The notes under the pieces: model-generated | The model's input: only the letters and a program-made list of their open reading frames with translations | What the model was told of the DNA's origin: nothing | Databases searched by the model: none | Position numbers and translations under genes: made by a program | Assembly: GCA_016865015.1 (NCBI GenBank) | Contig: CP018226.1 | Span: forward strand, 1,581,001-1,645,000 | Length of the DNA: 64,000 bases | Direction: 5' to 3' | From: Rhizobiales bacterium IMCC20636 | GTDB lineage: Bacteria > Pseudomonadota > Alphaproteobacteria > Rhizobiales > GCA-2746425 | Part shown: piece after piece, positions 45,101-52,374 of the stretch | How the letters are laid out: each line of letters begins with the position of its first letter | Numbering within the stretch: position 1 is the first letter of the stretch

Positions 45101-45819
45101 AACTGCTTGCGCATCAAGTTGACAATCGCCTGCGTGGAACTGCGCGCGCGCAAATTGCTGCGGATCTGGCTTTTGTTCATATTCTGAACAAGGAACCGTA
45201 TCTTGCGCTGCAGGCCATCCGGCGCACCCAACAGGCGCAGCTTCCCAATTTGCTGGACCGCCAGAGGCGCTTGCTGGAGGCGAAAGCTCTTGCAGATGTC
45301 GGCAAACCGGATCTGGCGGTTACCCTGGTCAAGAATTTACAGGGAAGTGATGCAGAACGGTTGATTGCAGATATTGAATGGGATGCTCAAAATTGGCAGG
45401 ATTCTGCGGAATCCTATGAACGGGTTGCGGCAGAGAGTTGGTCGGAGACAGGGCCGCTGAGTCCACTTCAGCGACAGGCCGTTCTAAAAGCCGGCATCGC
45501 CTATTCTCTGGCCGAAGATGATCTGGGGCGCGAACGGTTGCGTGGTAAGTTTGCGGAGAAAATGGGTGACAGCGAAGATGCCGCCGCCTTCGATATTGTC
45601 ACATCTCCAATGGATCAACAGGGATTGGAATTTCGAACAGTATCGCAAAAACTCAGCACCGCGGACACGATGCGCTCATTCTTGAGTGATTACCGAAAAC
45701 GGTACATCGCACCAGCTGACGGCACAATGACAGCCCAGGCACCCGATGCTCCAGATGGTCCAGCCCGGGATGCGACGATGCAAAATGAAGATGGCCTGGC
45801 GGTAGACGGAGCCGTTTAG
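42196..45819 (+). CDS. Large TPR-type exported protein of the flagellar locus
   Basis: 1207 residues with an N-terminal signal segment (MSLLILFYFSVLSPVFAIPA, starting at Met10). Residues 30-130 resemble an AMIN-type beta domain (AGYGRMVITFDGENLVPTYS; VGVARLDPNGKGVRFALTRG) and recur in shape near 390-520. Residues 630-1150 are helical TPR-like repeats (LEAARFYLANSMPHEAIGMIRLAM; KYFLLRGRIAMQAGDIDGAMRSWGQAKALG). Similar giant genes accompany alphaproteobacterial flagellar clusters. A role in periplasmic motor or envelope assembly is inference. The TAG stop at 45817-45819 is formed by MITE copy 2, so the present C-terminus may be shorter or longer than the ancestral one. Confidence 0.75.
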   Translation: MSICLWLRRMSLLILFYFSVLSPVFAIPASIVAENSAGYGRMVITFDGENLVPTYSSSSNNNVMVIEFEDSVETNIDSIAATLRDYVGVARLDPNGKGVRFALTRGTRIHIQEAGEKLFVDFLPGGWVGLPPTLPEDVVRALAERAERAFKAVRAAEQASAAGVLRSRVEMHIGRHPSFTRLSFGWNVGYNAAFVRDGENVAINFDITAPLDLTDLVTNLPAGITHAESFEQDEKLNVVLTVDNGSDVRAFRDGEVYVMDITAPRSQAGSALTGLDDSGRPQTALLGGNVDAGVPDAPDGASQVSETKGVMDVNAARLPPQDQASSKVDNDQQRRLAEIVIDSTTYTPAETSLEPTGMGGERPQAPPRPVPEASFREGDVAATSKMLVDAKINEGTATFSFQFRDDVATALFLRGDILWMVFDNTEPMQLELAKSVADSFDTSMTKTVFEDVTVIRFFLSRPLFANLSKSGPAWVMSLSDRIFEPNRAMTPNPIVDQQGLAQIKVPMNAVGQIHEIFDDAVGDTLTIVTSFGPSQSLLRSQQFAELSFLATTHGLAVTSWIDDLEVTSGPGHVLFGRSTGLSLSSKAQSRGFKLTPDRLGGNEPGEDNTSFAGVLQTARVEPGEPFRRASSEIFRRVALAEHSERPALRLEAARFYLANSMPHEAIGMIRLAMTEEPSFENVPDNLMLSAAANAMAHRPKEADRILSNRRLEDNADAAFWRTIATSDMREWETSYTNIKRGHAVLGAYPPDVQQSFLLSAAKSSLEYNDRAFAESLLTQINPGSSNPSHLAKYFLLRGRIAMQAGDIDGAMRSWGQAKALGQRPQSAEVDFWTLQHLYESEEISSEEMLRELAGLSLRWRGDEIELKSLRILSQLYAEDAQYRKSFQAMKSAVLVDSQSETTRSLQDEINGRFEDLFLHGGASALDPVEALALYYDFRELTPIGVKGDEMVRKLAARLIDVDLLTQASELLAHQVDNRLRGTARAQIAADLAFVHILNKEPYLALQAIRRTQQAQLPNLLDRQRRLLEAKALADVGKPDLAVTLVKNLQGSDAERLIADIEWDAQNWQDSAESYERVAAESWSETGPLSPLQRQAVLKAGIAYSLAEDDLGRERLRGKFAEKMGDSEDAAAFDIVTSPMDQQGLEFRTVSQKLSTADTMRSFLSDYRKRYIAPADGTMTAQAPDAPDGPARDATMQNEDGLAVDGAV

Positions 45820-46079
45820 AGCCTTTCTCGTTTATACGGAATTATTTGATGCCCCGAAACAATTCATCCAGCTAGGCAGCCAGAGCAGCGCGATGCGGCG
45901 CATCGGGCAAGCCGGCTAACGCCGCTGGTGGGTTGTTCCGGGGCACCGAAGGCCGGATTTACGCGCTCGCTGGACGTCGTTACAGCCCACTTATGGTCAT
46001 AAAGACCACCGCGTGGCCTGTGCCTTGCAAGCAAACGAATAAATCCGGTCAAATGTATCCGTATAAACGAGAAAGGCTC
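45819..46079 (+). mobile_element. MITE-like element, copy 2 (261 bp)
   Basis: Flanked by TA at 45817-45818 and 46080-46081. Left end GAGCCTTTCTCGTTTATACG and the reverse complement of the right end are identical; with the flanking TA the perfect terminal inverted repeat is 24 bp. This is the best-preserved copy. Same orientation as copy 1. A 62-codon frame on the minus strand (45864-46052) is open in both copies but differs at about ten residues, so it looks non-coding. The left junction forms the TAG stop of the giant TPR gene. Confidence 0.93.
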
Positions 46080-46097
46080 TAGAGGGTCTTATTCGCC

Positions 46098-46898
46098 CTA
46101 TTCAGCGGCCTCAACTCTTGGTTCTGGCCCGGATTTGAGCGCTGCGGTCAGATCGTTGGCAGCGTGGATCAGAACATCGCGATACATCTGGTAGTTTGTT
46201 GTTGCATCCTGCATGGGTGCGATCAGACATAATGTGCTCATGCACTGGCCTAATCCATCATAAACCGGGGCTGCAAAACAATGGGTATAGGTGTCTGCCA
46301 AACTGTCAAACGAGAAGAAACCGTCTGCCTGCGCAGCCCTGATGCTCACAAGAAAATCCTGCAGTTCAAGCCTTGATCCATCCGGCAGGATGAAATCCTC
46401 TTCAGGAATGAAATCCTTGATTTCTTCATCGGACATATGAGAGAGCAGCAACCGGCTGGAGGCGGTCCAGGGCAGGGGACTGCGTTGTCCAACGTCTGCG
46501 CTGATGCGAAATTGCCGACTGCCCTCATTCATCATGACCACGGTGTATTTGTTGCCATCGACCATGCACAATTGTGAGGTTTCTCTGGTTTGCTTGGTTA
46601 TGAATTCAAGCATGGGCCGTGCCAGCCTGGTGAGATCAAAATTCTCGATATACCCCAGGCCCCAATAGTGCAGCTTGCGGCCCAGAAACACGCGGCCTTC
46701 CGCATCTGTCCGCTCAAGAACGCCCAGACCGGTCAGGATGCCCACCAGTTCATAGACAGAAGATTTTGGCGCTTCCATTCCAACAGCAATTTCAATCGGC
46801 CGTTTGGGCTCTTTGCCCTCGTGCAGATACTGGATAATGTCAAACGCCCGTTCCAGACCTCTGGCTCGGCTCTTTGTGGTTATGGCTGGCTGCGGCAA
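46098..46898 (-). CDS. IclR-family transcriptional regulator
   Basis: 266 residues. N-terminal winged helix about 10-75 (LERAFDIIQYLHEGKEPKRPIEIAVGMEAPKSSVYELVGILTGLGVLERTD) and C-terminal IclR effector domain about 90-255 (PMLEFITKQTRETSQLCMVDGNKYTVVMMNEGS; LPWTASSRLLLSHMSDEEIKDF). Most likely controls the RidA/ABC transporter genes upstream and the divergent aldolase-like gene. Palindromic TTCCA/TGGAA sites of IclR type occur at the ABC promoter. Lies 48 bp downstream of the RidA gene, same strand, with its own operator-like repeats. Confidence 0.92.
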   Translation of the reverse strand: MPQPAITTKSRARGLERAFDIIQYLHEGKEPKRPIEIAVGMEAPKSSVYELVGILTGLGVLERTDAEGRVFLGRKLHYWGLGYIENFDLTRLARPMLEFITKQTRETSQLCMVDGNKYTVVMMNEGSRQFRISADVGQRSPLPWTASSRLLLSHMSDEEIKDFIPEEDFILPDGSRLELQDFLVSIRAAQADGFFSFDSLADTYTHCFAAPVYDGLGQCMSTLCLIAPMQDATTNYQMYRDVLIHAANDLTAALKSGPEPRVEAAE

Positions 46899-46910
46899 TA
46901 TTGTCTCCCT

Positions 46911-46923
46911 GTCGAAATTCGAC
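46911..46923. promoter_or_regulatory. Palindrome upstream of iclR-type gene
   Basis: GTCGAA and TTCGAC around one base form a 13-bp palindrome that starts 13 bases before the regulator's start codon. A second motif (CAATATAG at 46929-46936 plus GAATTCA at 46943-46949) resembles the ABC-transporter promoter site. Autoregulation is plausible. Confidence 0.45.
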
Positions 46924-46946
46924 TACCGCAATATAGAATGTAGAAT

Positions 46947-47336
46947 TCAGCTTGTCTTGCGGTAAGCAATACAATCAACTTCGACCTTGCAATCAACAAC
47001 CATTGAAGATTGCACGCAGGCCCGGGCCGGTGGATTGTCACCAAAATACTTGGAAAAGACCTTGTTGAAGCTCCAGAAGTCCCGCGAGTCATCGAGCCAG
47101 ACACCAATGCGGACAATATCTGCTGTTGTGTAGCCGGCGGTTTCCAGAATTTCTATCATATTGCGAATGGCCTGATCTGCCTGCGCAACGATGCCGCCAT
47201 CGATGATTTCTCCATCGACCATGGGGGTTTGTCCTGAGACATAAAGCCAGCCATCAGCTTCAGTCGCCTTTGCAAATGGCAGTGCCTGCTGTCCGGAGCC
47301 CTTGATTTCGTCAACGCCGTATCTTTTGATTGTCAT
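46947..47336 (-). CDS. RidA-family enamine/imine deaminase
   Basis: 129 residues, typical RidA/YjgF length. Motifs: GWLYVSGQTPMVDGEIIDGGIVAQADQAIRNMIEILETAGYTTADIVRIGVWLDD and the active-site Arg in PPARACVQ near 105. RidA removes reactive imines made by PLP enzymes. That fits the PLP-dependent aldolase-like protein of this island. It is read after the ABC ATPase gene, 10 bp apart. Confidence 0.93.
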   Translation of the reverse strand: MTIKRYGVDEIKGSGQQALPFAKATEADGWLYVSGQTPMVDGEIIDGGIVAQADQAIRNMIEILETAGYTTADIVRIGVWLDDSRDFWSFNKVFSKYFGDNPPARACVQSSMVVDCKVEVDCIAYRKTS

Positions 47337-47346
47337 GATTTTCTTC

Positions 47347-48117
47347 CTAATTGAATTTCGAGCTCTTGAGAAACGCGGCTAAACGTTCCGACTTGGGGTG
47401 TTTGAAGAGTTGCTCGGGAGGCCCTTCCTCACCAATGGTCCCGTCTTGCATGAAGATGATCTTGTTCGACACGTCATGGGCAAACTGCATTTCATGTGTC
47501 ACAAGCAGCATTGTCATGCCGTCATGTGCCAGATCGCGGACAACCGACAGGACTTCGTTGACAAGTTCGGGATCAAGGGCTGATGTGACCTCGTCGAACA
47601 GCATCAGTTTGGGGTTCATTGCGATTGCACGTGCAATGGCGACCCGTTGTTGCTGACCACCTGATAATTGACCGGGGAAGTGGTCCCGCCTGTCATACAT
47701 GCCCACTCTTTGAATCCATTTTTCGGCTGTGGAATAAGCTTCATCTGGTTTCATGCCGCGGGTTTTGACAAGGCCCAGCATGACATTTCGAATAGCCGTC
47801 ATATGGGGAAACAGATTGAAGTGCTGGAACACCATGCCCGTCATGGCCCGTTGCCGGGCGATCTGTTTTTCCGGAAGCAGCACACGCTTGCCGTTTTTGG
47901 TGGCGTAGCCGATCTGTTCCCCGTCAATCGACACCACGCCTTCTTCGTATTGTTCCAACAGATTGACGCAGCGCAGCAGCGTGGTCTTGCCTGATCCGCT
48001 CGAACCGATCAGGCTGACAACGTCGCCCTTGTGCATGGTCAGATCAATGCCTTTCAGCACTTCCAAATCGCCAAACCGTTTGTGCAGATTGGTTATTTCA
48101 AGAACCGGAGCGGACAT
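47347..48117 (-). CDS. Polar amino acid ABC transporter, ATP-binding protein
   Basis: 256 residues. Walker [19 protein letters not shown]-loop region [23 protein letters not shown], signature [40 protein letters not shown] and switch [13 protein letters not shown]. These are diagnostic of the HisP/GlnQ polar amino acid subfamily. Serves the two permeases upstream. In the order binding protein, permease, permease, ATPase, RidA, IclR. Confidence 0.95.
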   Translation of the reverse strand: MSAPVLEITNLHKRFGDLEVLKGIDLTMHKGDVVSLIGSSGSGKTTLLRCVNLLEQYEEGVVSIDGEQIGYATKNGKRVLLPEKQIARQRAMTGMVFQHFNLFPHMTAIRNVMLGLVKTRGMKPDEAYSTAEKWIQRVGMYDRRDHFPGQLSGGQQQRVAIARAIAMNPKLMLFDEVTSALDPELVNEVLSVVRDLAHDGMTMLLVTHEMQFAHDVSNKIIFMQDGTIGEEGPPEQLFKHPKSERLAAFLKSSKFN

Positions 48118-48126
48118 CAGGGTACC

Positions 48127-48789
48127 TTATGTGGGAATTGCGACCTTGCGCTCTACATATCGCCCGATCTTCTCAATCGTGAAATTGATAAGGAAGAAAA
48201 CAAAACCGGCGAAGAAATAGAGTTCAAGGCTGAGATAGGTTCGGGAAATCACCTGCTGGACGGATAGCAACAGTTCGACAACGCCGATGATGGACAGCAG
48301 CGTTGACGCTTTGACGATCTCTGTGGCGGTATTCACCCATGTGGGTAGAATCTGTCGGAGGGCCTGGGGCAACAACACCGAAAAGAATGTTGTGCGGAAT
48401 GTCAGTCCAACCGATTTGGCAGCCTCGGTCTGTCCCTTTGGAATAGCCTGCAGGGCACCTCTTACGATCTCGCCGACATGAGAGCTACAAAACAGGGTCA
48501 GTGCAAAAATGCCTGCCTGAATGGCCGAAAGCTGAATGCCGATCACTGACAGAATGTAGAAGCAGGCCAGAATAAGCACGAAGACCGGGGTTCCGCGCAG
48601 GAAATCGGAATACAGGCGGACAAGGAACCGAACAATTTTACCGCCATAGGTGAGCAGCAATCCGACAACAACGCCCAGAAATGTGCCGAGGAAAATTGAA
48701 ATCAGCGAAATGAAAAGTGTATTGCCAACACCTTCCATGATTGGCCAGCGCGCGCCCCAAATGGCTGTCAATGCCTGAAGAATTTCCAT
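48127..48789 (-). CDS. Polar amino acid ABC transporter permease
   Basis: 220 residues with five membrane helices and the HisM/GlnP EAA loop (GALQAIPKGQTEAAKSVGLTFRTTFFSVLLPQALRQILP). N-terminal segment GNTLFISLISIFLGTFLGVVVG is the standard opening. Two bases after the partner permease and 9 before the ATPase gene. Partner of the second permease in a heterodimeric channel. Confidence 0.94.
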   Translation of the reverse strand: MEILQALTAIWGARWPIMEGVGNTLFISLISIFLGTFLGVVVGLLLTYGGKIVRFLVRLYSDFLRGTPVFVLILACFYILSVIGIQLSAIQAGIFALTLFCSSHVGEIVRGALQAIPKGQTEAAKSVGLTFRTTFFSVLLPQALRQILPTWVNTATEIVKASTLLSIIGVVELLLSVQQVISRTYLSLELYFFAGFVFFLINFTIEKIGRYVERKVAIPT

Positions 48790-48791
48790 GG

Positions 48792-49460
48792 TCAGCTCTG
48801 TCCTGGAACTGCAAGCCGCATTTCGACTCGCCGCAGGACCGCTGCGATGATGTAGCAGGTAACAACATATAGAAGGCTCGCGATCAGCCAGGTTTCGACT
48901 ACGCGAAATGTTTCCACATTGATCTTGCGCGCATAAAACGTCAGTTCAGGAACCGCGATTGCAGCCGCAAGCGAGGTGTCCTTGAACAGCGAAATGAAAT
49001 TGTTGCTGAGTGAGGGCAGCACGTTGCGAAACATGACCGGAATGATGAGATAAAGCTTGGTTCGAAACTCCGTCAGCCCGATTGACAGGCCTGCTTCACG
49101 CAATCCGGTGGGGAGCGACACCAGGCCTGCCCGAAAGACCTCCGTGAGGTAGGCGCCCGAATAGATCGACAGGGTGACAATGAAGGATTCAATCTTGCCG
49201 AAGCGGATACCGAGTTGAGGCAAAGCGAAAAAGGTAAACAGGATCAGCACAAGAATAGGTGTGTTTCTGATTGCAGACACATACGCAGTAGATGCGTATC
49301 TGATGAGACGGTTTTTAGACAACATTCCGAAGGCAGCGAGCAGACCAATCAGACAACCGATTGCGATGGAAATAACGGCCAGGATCAATCCCAATCCCAG
49401 ACCTGCCATGAGCAGATCAAAGTCCCGCCATACCGCCGCAAAGTTGAAATCGTAGTCCAC
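48792..49460 (-). CDS. Polar amino acid ABC transporter permease
   Basis: 222 residues. Opening DLLMAGLGLGLILAVISIAIGCLIGLLAAFGM and EAA loop RAGLVSLPTGLREAGLSIGLTEFRTKLYLIIPVMFRNVLPSLSNNFISLFKDTSL identify a HisQ-type permease. Paired with the following permease. The 41-bp gap to the binding-protein gene holds a short hairpin-like stretch (CAGACC/..GTCTG) of uncertain meaning. Confidence 0.94.
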   Translation of the reverse strand: MDYDFNFAAVWRDFDLLMAGLGLGLILAVISIAIGCLIGLLAAFGMLSKNRLIRYASTAYVSAIRNTPILVLILFTFFALPQLGIRFGKIESFIVTLSIYSGAYLTEVFRAGLVSLPTGLREAGLSIGLTEFRTKLYLIIPVMFRNVLPSLSNNFISLFKDTSLAAAIAVPELTFYARKINVETFRVVETWLIASLLYVVTCYIIAAVLRRVEMRLAVPGQS

Positions 49461-49501
49461 TCGATGCCCTCGAAATATCAGTTTTCAGACCAAAGAGTCT
49501 G

Positions 49502-50335
49502 CTATTTGAACTCGACCGGGAAACCGATCTGTGGCGGAGATAATTCAGCTGCGAACCACTTCTTGAATGAAGCTGCATAAGTGTTGAATTCAACGCCGGT
49601 CATTGCTTCATGCAGAACCGAGTTTACAAAGTTCAGCCAGCGTTGGTCACCGGGTTTTACAGCGCAGCTGTAGCTTTGCGGATTCCAGCCATATCCAGCA
49701 TCCAGATACCTGTCCGGATTTTGGGCCATGAACCAGCTCAACGAGGACTGATCGGTGGCTGCAGCAGCTGAACGGCCGGAGTTCAATGCCTGGTACATCA
49801 GATCAACACTTTCATATTGATCAACATTCGCTTCAGGAAGCGCTGCATGAACCATTTCTTCTGCATAGACGTTTTGCAGAACCGAAACGGTTACATCGTC
49901 GCCTGCTGCCAGAAGATCACTATGGCTTTTGTAATCGCCATTGGCCATCAGCATCAGGCCAACACCTTCGCGATAATAGGGAACCGTGAACTCAACCTGC
50001 TGGGCGCGGCCTGCTGTGACCGTCATGAACTGGCAGGCGACATCGACTTTATCCGTGGCCAGATTGGGGATGCGTGCATCACCGGACTGGTTGACGAATT
50101 CGATCTTGGTCGGATCATCAAACAGGCCCTTCGCAATCAGGCGCAGCATGTCGATGTCAAAGCCGACCAACTCGTTGTTCTCATCCTTGAAGTGCCAGGG
50201 CGCATTGGTGCTTCCGGATCCGGCGATCAGATATCCCCGATCAAGCACGTCCTGCAATTTATCTGCAAATGCAACGCTTCCTGTTGCGCAAAGCAGGGCT
50301 GCGGCTATTCCATATTTAGACAGACTTCTCAGCAT
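49502..50335 (-). CDS. Amino acid ABC transporter substrate-binding protein
   Basis: 277 residues from ATG 50335 (MLRSLSKYGIAAALLCATGS), a Sec signal ending near VAFA; the frame is open to 50635 but overlaps the divergent gene. SBP family 3 features: DVLDRGYLIAGSG near the N-terminus, HFKDENNELVGFDIDMLRLIAKGLF and the C-terminal EFNTYAASFKKWF. DKVDVACQFMTVTAGRAQQVEFTVPY is the ligand-contact Thr/Arg segment for alpha-amino groups. The exact amino acid is unknown. Divergent from the aldolase-like gene with IclR-type sites between. Confidence 0.94.
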   Translation of the reverse strand: MLRSLSKYGIAAALLCATGSVAFADKLQDVLDRGYLIAGSGSTNAPWHFKDENNELVGFDIDMLRLIAKGLFDDPTKIEFVNQSGDARIPNLATDKVDVACQFMTVTAGRAQQVEFTVPYYREGVGLMLMANGDYKSHSDLLAAGDDVTVSVLQNVYAEEMVHAALPEANVDQYESVDLMYQALNSGRSAAAATDQSSLSWFMAQNPDRYLDAGYGWNPQSYSCAVKPGDQRWLNFVNSVLHEAMTGVEFNTYAASFKKWFAAELSPPQIGFPVEFK

Positions 50336-50357
50336 GTTTTCTCTCCTTGCTGGTGTT

Positions 50358-50375
50358 ATTCCAATATAGTGGAAT
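50358..50375. promoter_or_regulatory. IclR-type operator upstream of ABC binding-protein gene
   Basis: Perfect palindrome ATTCCA-ATATAG-TGGAAT. IclR-family operators are commonly TTCCA/TGGAA-type palindromes. A second half-site TTGTGGAAT lies at 50387-50395. It lies 22 bp upstream of the binding-protein start and about 145 bp from the divergent aldolase-like start. Confidence 0.6.
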
Positions 50376-50520
50376 TCATATCTGTATTGTGGAATAAATT
50401 TGACGATGAGAACAGGGTTTGTCAACACTGTTGAGAAACTGAATGGCAAGACTCTGAGAGTCATGCGTAATTCAACCAGCCAAGCGTCGTTGTGCGCACA
50501 TATACTGAAGGAAGACTGAC

Positions 50521-51579
50521 ATGACCGCGCTGCCAATTGATACGCCAGCTGTTCTTGTGGATCTCGATATTGCCGAGAAGAATATCCGCGATTTTCAACT
50601 CTATTGTGATCAGCACAATCTGCGCCTTCGGCCACATATCAAGACCCATAAATTGCCTGCGTTGGCTGAATACCAGCTGGGTCAGGGAGCAATTGGAATC
50701 ACCTGCCAGAAAGTCAGCGAAGCGGAAGCCATGGTTGAGGGTGGCGAGATGAAAGACATCCTGATCACCTATAATGTCATCGGTGCCGAGAAGATTGCAC
50801 GACTGCGCGCGCTTTCAACACGTGTCAACCTGTCGGTGGTCGCAGACAGCGCGCGGGTCATTCTGGGACTCAGCGCTGGCTTTGCCGATGCAGAACACCC
50901 TTTGCCGGTTTTGATCGAGTGCAACACCGGGGCTGACCGCTGTGGTGTCTCAACGCCTGAGCAAGCTGCGGATCTGGCACAGATGGTCGAAGCATCTCCC
51001 GGATTGCAGTTTGCCGGTCTCATGACCTATCCGCCGGCAGGTGGTGCCGAAAAGGTTTCTCAATGGCTTTCGGCGGCGATTGAAAAGATAGAAGATCGCG
51101 GCCTCAAAGTTGGAATCATTTCATCGGGTGGGTCACCGGATATGTGGCAAGCGCATCTGATGCCTGTGGCGACCGAGTATCGCATTGGTACCTATGTCTA
51201 TAATGATCGGTCACTTGTTGAGCGCGGCACGTGTGACGTGTCCGATTGCGCACTGACCGTATTGGCAACGGTGGTTTCTGTTCCATCAGCCAACAGAGCT
51301 ATCATTGATGCGGGCTCCAAGGTCCTGACGTCTGATCTGCTGGGGCTGGAGGGCTATGGCCATGTTGTCGGGCATGACAATATTGTCATCGATCAGTTGA
51401 GCGAAGAGCATGGTCGTCTCGTCAGCAAACAGTCGATCGACCTTGAGGTTGGTCAACAAGTGAGGATCATCCCCAATCATGCCTGTGTGGTTTCAAACAT
51501 GCTGGATCATGTGATTTTGATGCGGGGAGATGTGATTGATCACAAAGAGCAGGTTGCAGCCCGTGGTCAGGTGTGGTGA
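50521..51579 (+). CDS. D-threonine aldolase/D-serine dehydratase-like PLP enzyme
   Basis: 352 residues, fold-type III PLP enzyme with an alanine-racemase N-terminal barrel. PLP Lys lies in RPHIKTHKLPAL near 45; GITCQKVSEAEAMVEGG near 67 and LIECNTGADRCGV near 140 follow. The metal site near the C-terminus is PNHACVV (His, Cys). This pattern belongs to D-threonine aldolase/eukaryotic-type D-serine dehydratase (DSD1-like). Likely cleaves or dehydrates a D-beta-hydroxy amino acid imported by the adjacent ABC system, the imine product being handled by RidA. Substrate not resolved. GGAAG lies about 10 bases before the ATG. Confidence 0.9.
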   Translation: MTALPIDTPAVLVDLDIAEKNIRDFQLYCDQHNLRLRPHIKTHKLPALAEYQLGQGAIGITCQKVSEAEAMVEGGEMKDILITYNVIGAEKIARLRALSTRVNLSVVADSARVILGLSAGFADAEHPLPVLIECNTGADRCGVSTPEQAADLAQMVEASPGLQFAGLMTYPPAGGAEKVSQWLSAAIEKIEDRGLKVGIISSGGSPDMWQAHLMPVATEYRIGTYVYNDRSLVERGTCDVSDCALTVLATVVSVPSANRAIIDAGSKVLTSDLLGLEGYGHVVGHDNIVIDQLSEEHGRLVSKQSIDLEVGQQVRIIPNHACVVSNMLDHVILMRGDVIDHKEQVAARGQVW

Positions 51580-51604
51580 GTACGGATACAGTCCTGGTGC
51601 CAGC

Positions 51605-52363
51605 TTAAAGCGGAACCGGCGTCTGAAAGCTTTCTACCAATGACCCGGCCAGCAGACTCCATCCATCCACAAGCACAAAGAAAATCAGCTTGAATGGCAG
51701 CGAAATCACAACGGGTGGCAGCATCATCATGCCCATTGCCATCAATACAGAGGCGACAACCAGATCGATAATTATGAATGGCAGATAGATCAGAAACCCG
51801 ATCTCGAAGGCCCGTCTGAGCTCGCTGATCATGAAGGCCGGCACCAAAACCCGCATGCTGATATCTTCAGGGGTTTCCGGCTGTTCATCCTTGGACAGAT
51901 CCAGAAACAATTGCAGGTCTTTCTCCCGCACGTGAGACAGCATGAAGGTACGAAATGGTGCTGATGTGGCTTCAAACGCTTCTGCAAACTCGATCTCGCC
52001 CTGAATAAGCGGATCAATGCCATCATTATATGCCCGCTCAAAGACCGGAGCCATGATGAAGGCGGTCAGGAACAGTGCAAGGCTGATCATCACCGAATTG
52101 GGAGGCGCAGTCTGCAACCCGATGGCGGACCGCAGTAGAGACAGCACCACCACAATCCGCGTGAAGCTGGTCACCATCACCAGTATGGATGGTGCCAGGC
52201 TAAGAACAGTAATAAGCGCGACAATCTGAATCGCACGTTCGCTGATCCCGGTGCTGTCACCGAAGCCGATAGAGATATCCTGGGCAAAAGCGCTGCTGGC
52301 AGCAGTGCTCACGATCAAGCCGAAGAGCCAGGGCCAACCGGTCTTGGTCGCTCGAAAGATCAC
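51605..52363 (-). CDS. fliP: Flagellar type III export protein FliP
   Basis: 252 residues with a cleavable signal (LFGLIVSTAASSAFAQD) and four membrane segments. Conserved FliP motifs: LITVLSLAPSILVMVTSFTRIVVVLSLLRSAIGLQTAPPNSVMISLALFLT and the C-terminal VASVLMAMGMMMLPPVVISLPFKLIFFVLVDGWSLL. Core of the export gate with FliQ and FliR, which are encoded 3 kb away on the other strand. Eleven bases after the fliO-like gene. Confidence 0.97.
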   Translation of the reverse strand: MIFRATKTGWPWLFGLIVSTAASSAFAQDISIGFGDSTGISERAIQIVALITVLSLAPSILVMVTSFTRIVVVLSLLRSAIGLQTAPPNSVMISLALFLTAFIMAPVFERAYNDGIDPLIQGEIEFAEAFEATSAPFRTFMLSHVREKDLQLFLDLSKDEQPETPEDISMRVLVPAFMISELRRAFEIGFLIYLPFIIIDLVVASVLMAMGMMMLPPVVISLPFKLIFFVLVDGWSLLAGSLVESFQTPVPL

Positions 52364-52374
52364 TTGTAACTTGC

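Noticed and set aside
32466-46079. Composite transposon bounded by the two MITE copies
   Set aside because: The copies are direct repeats, lack transposase, and the interior is core flagellar genes, so independent insertions are more likely.
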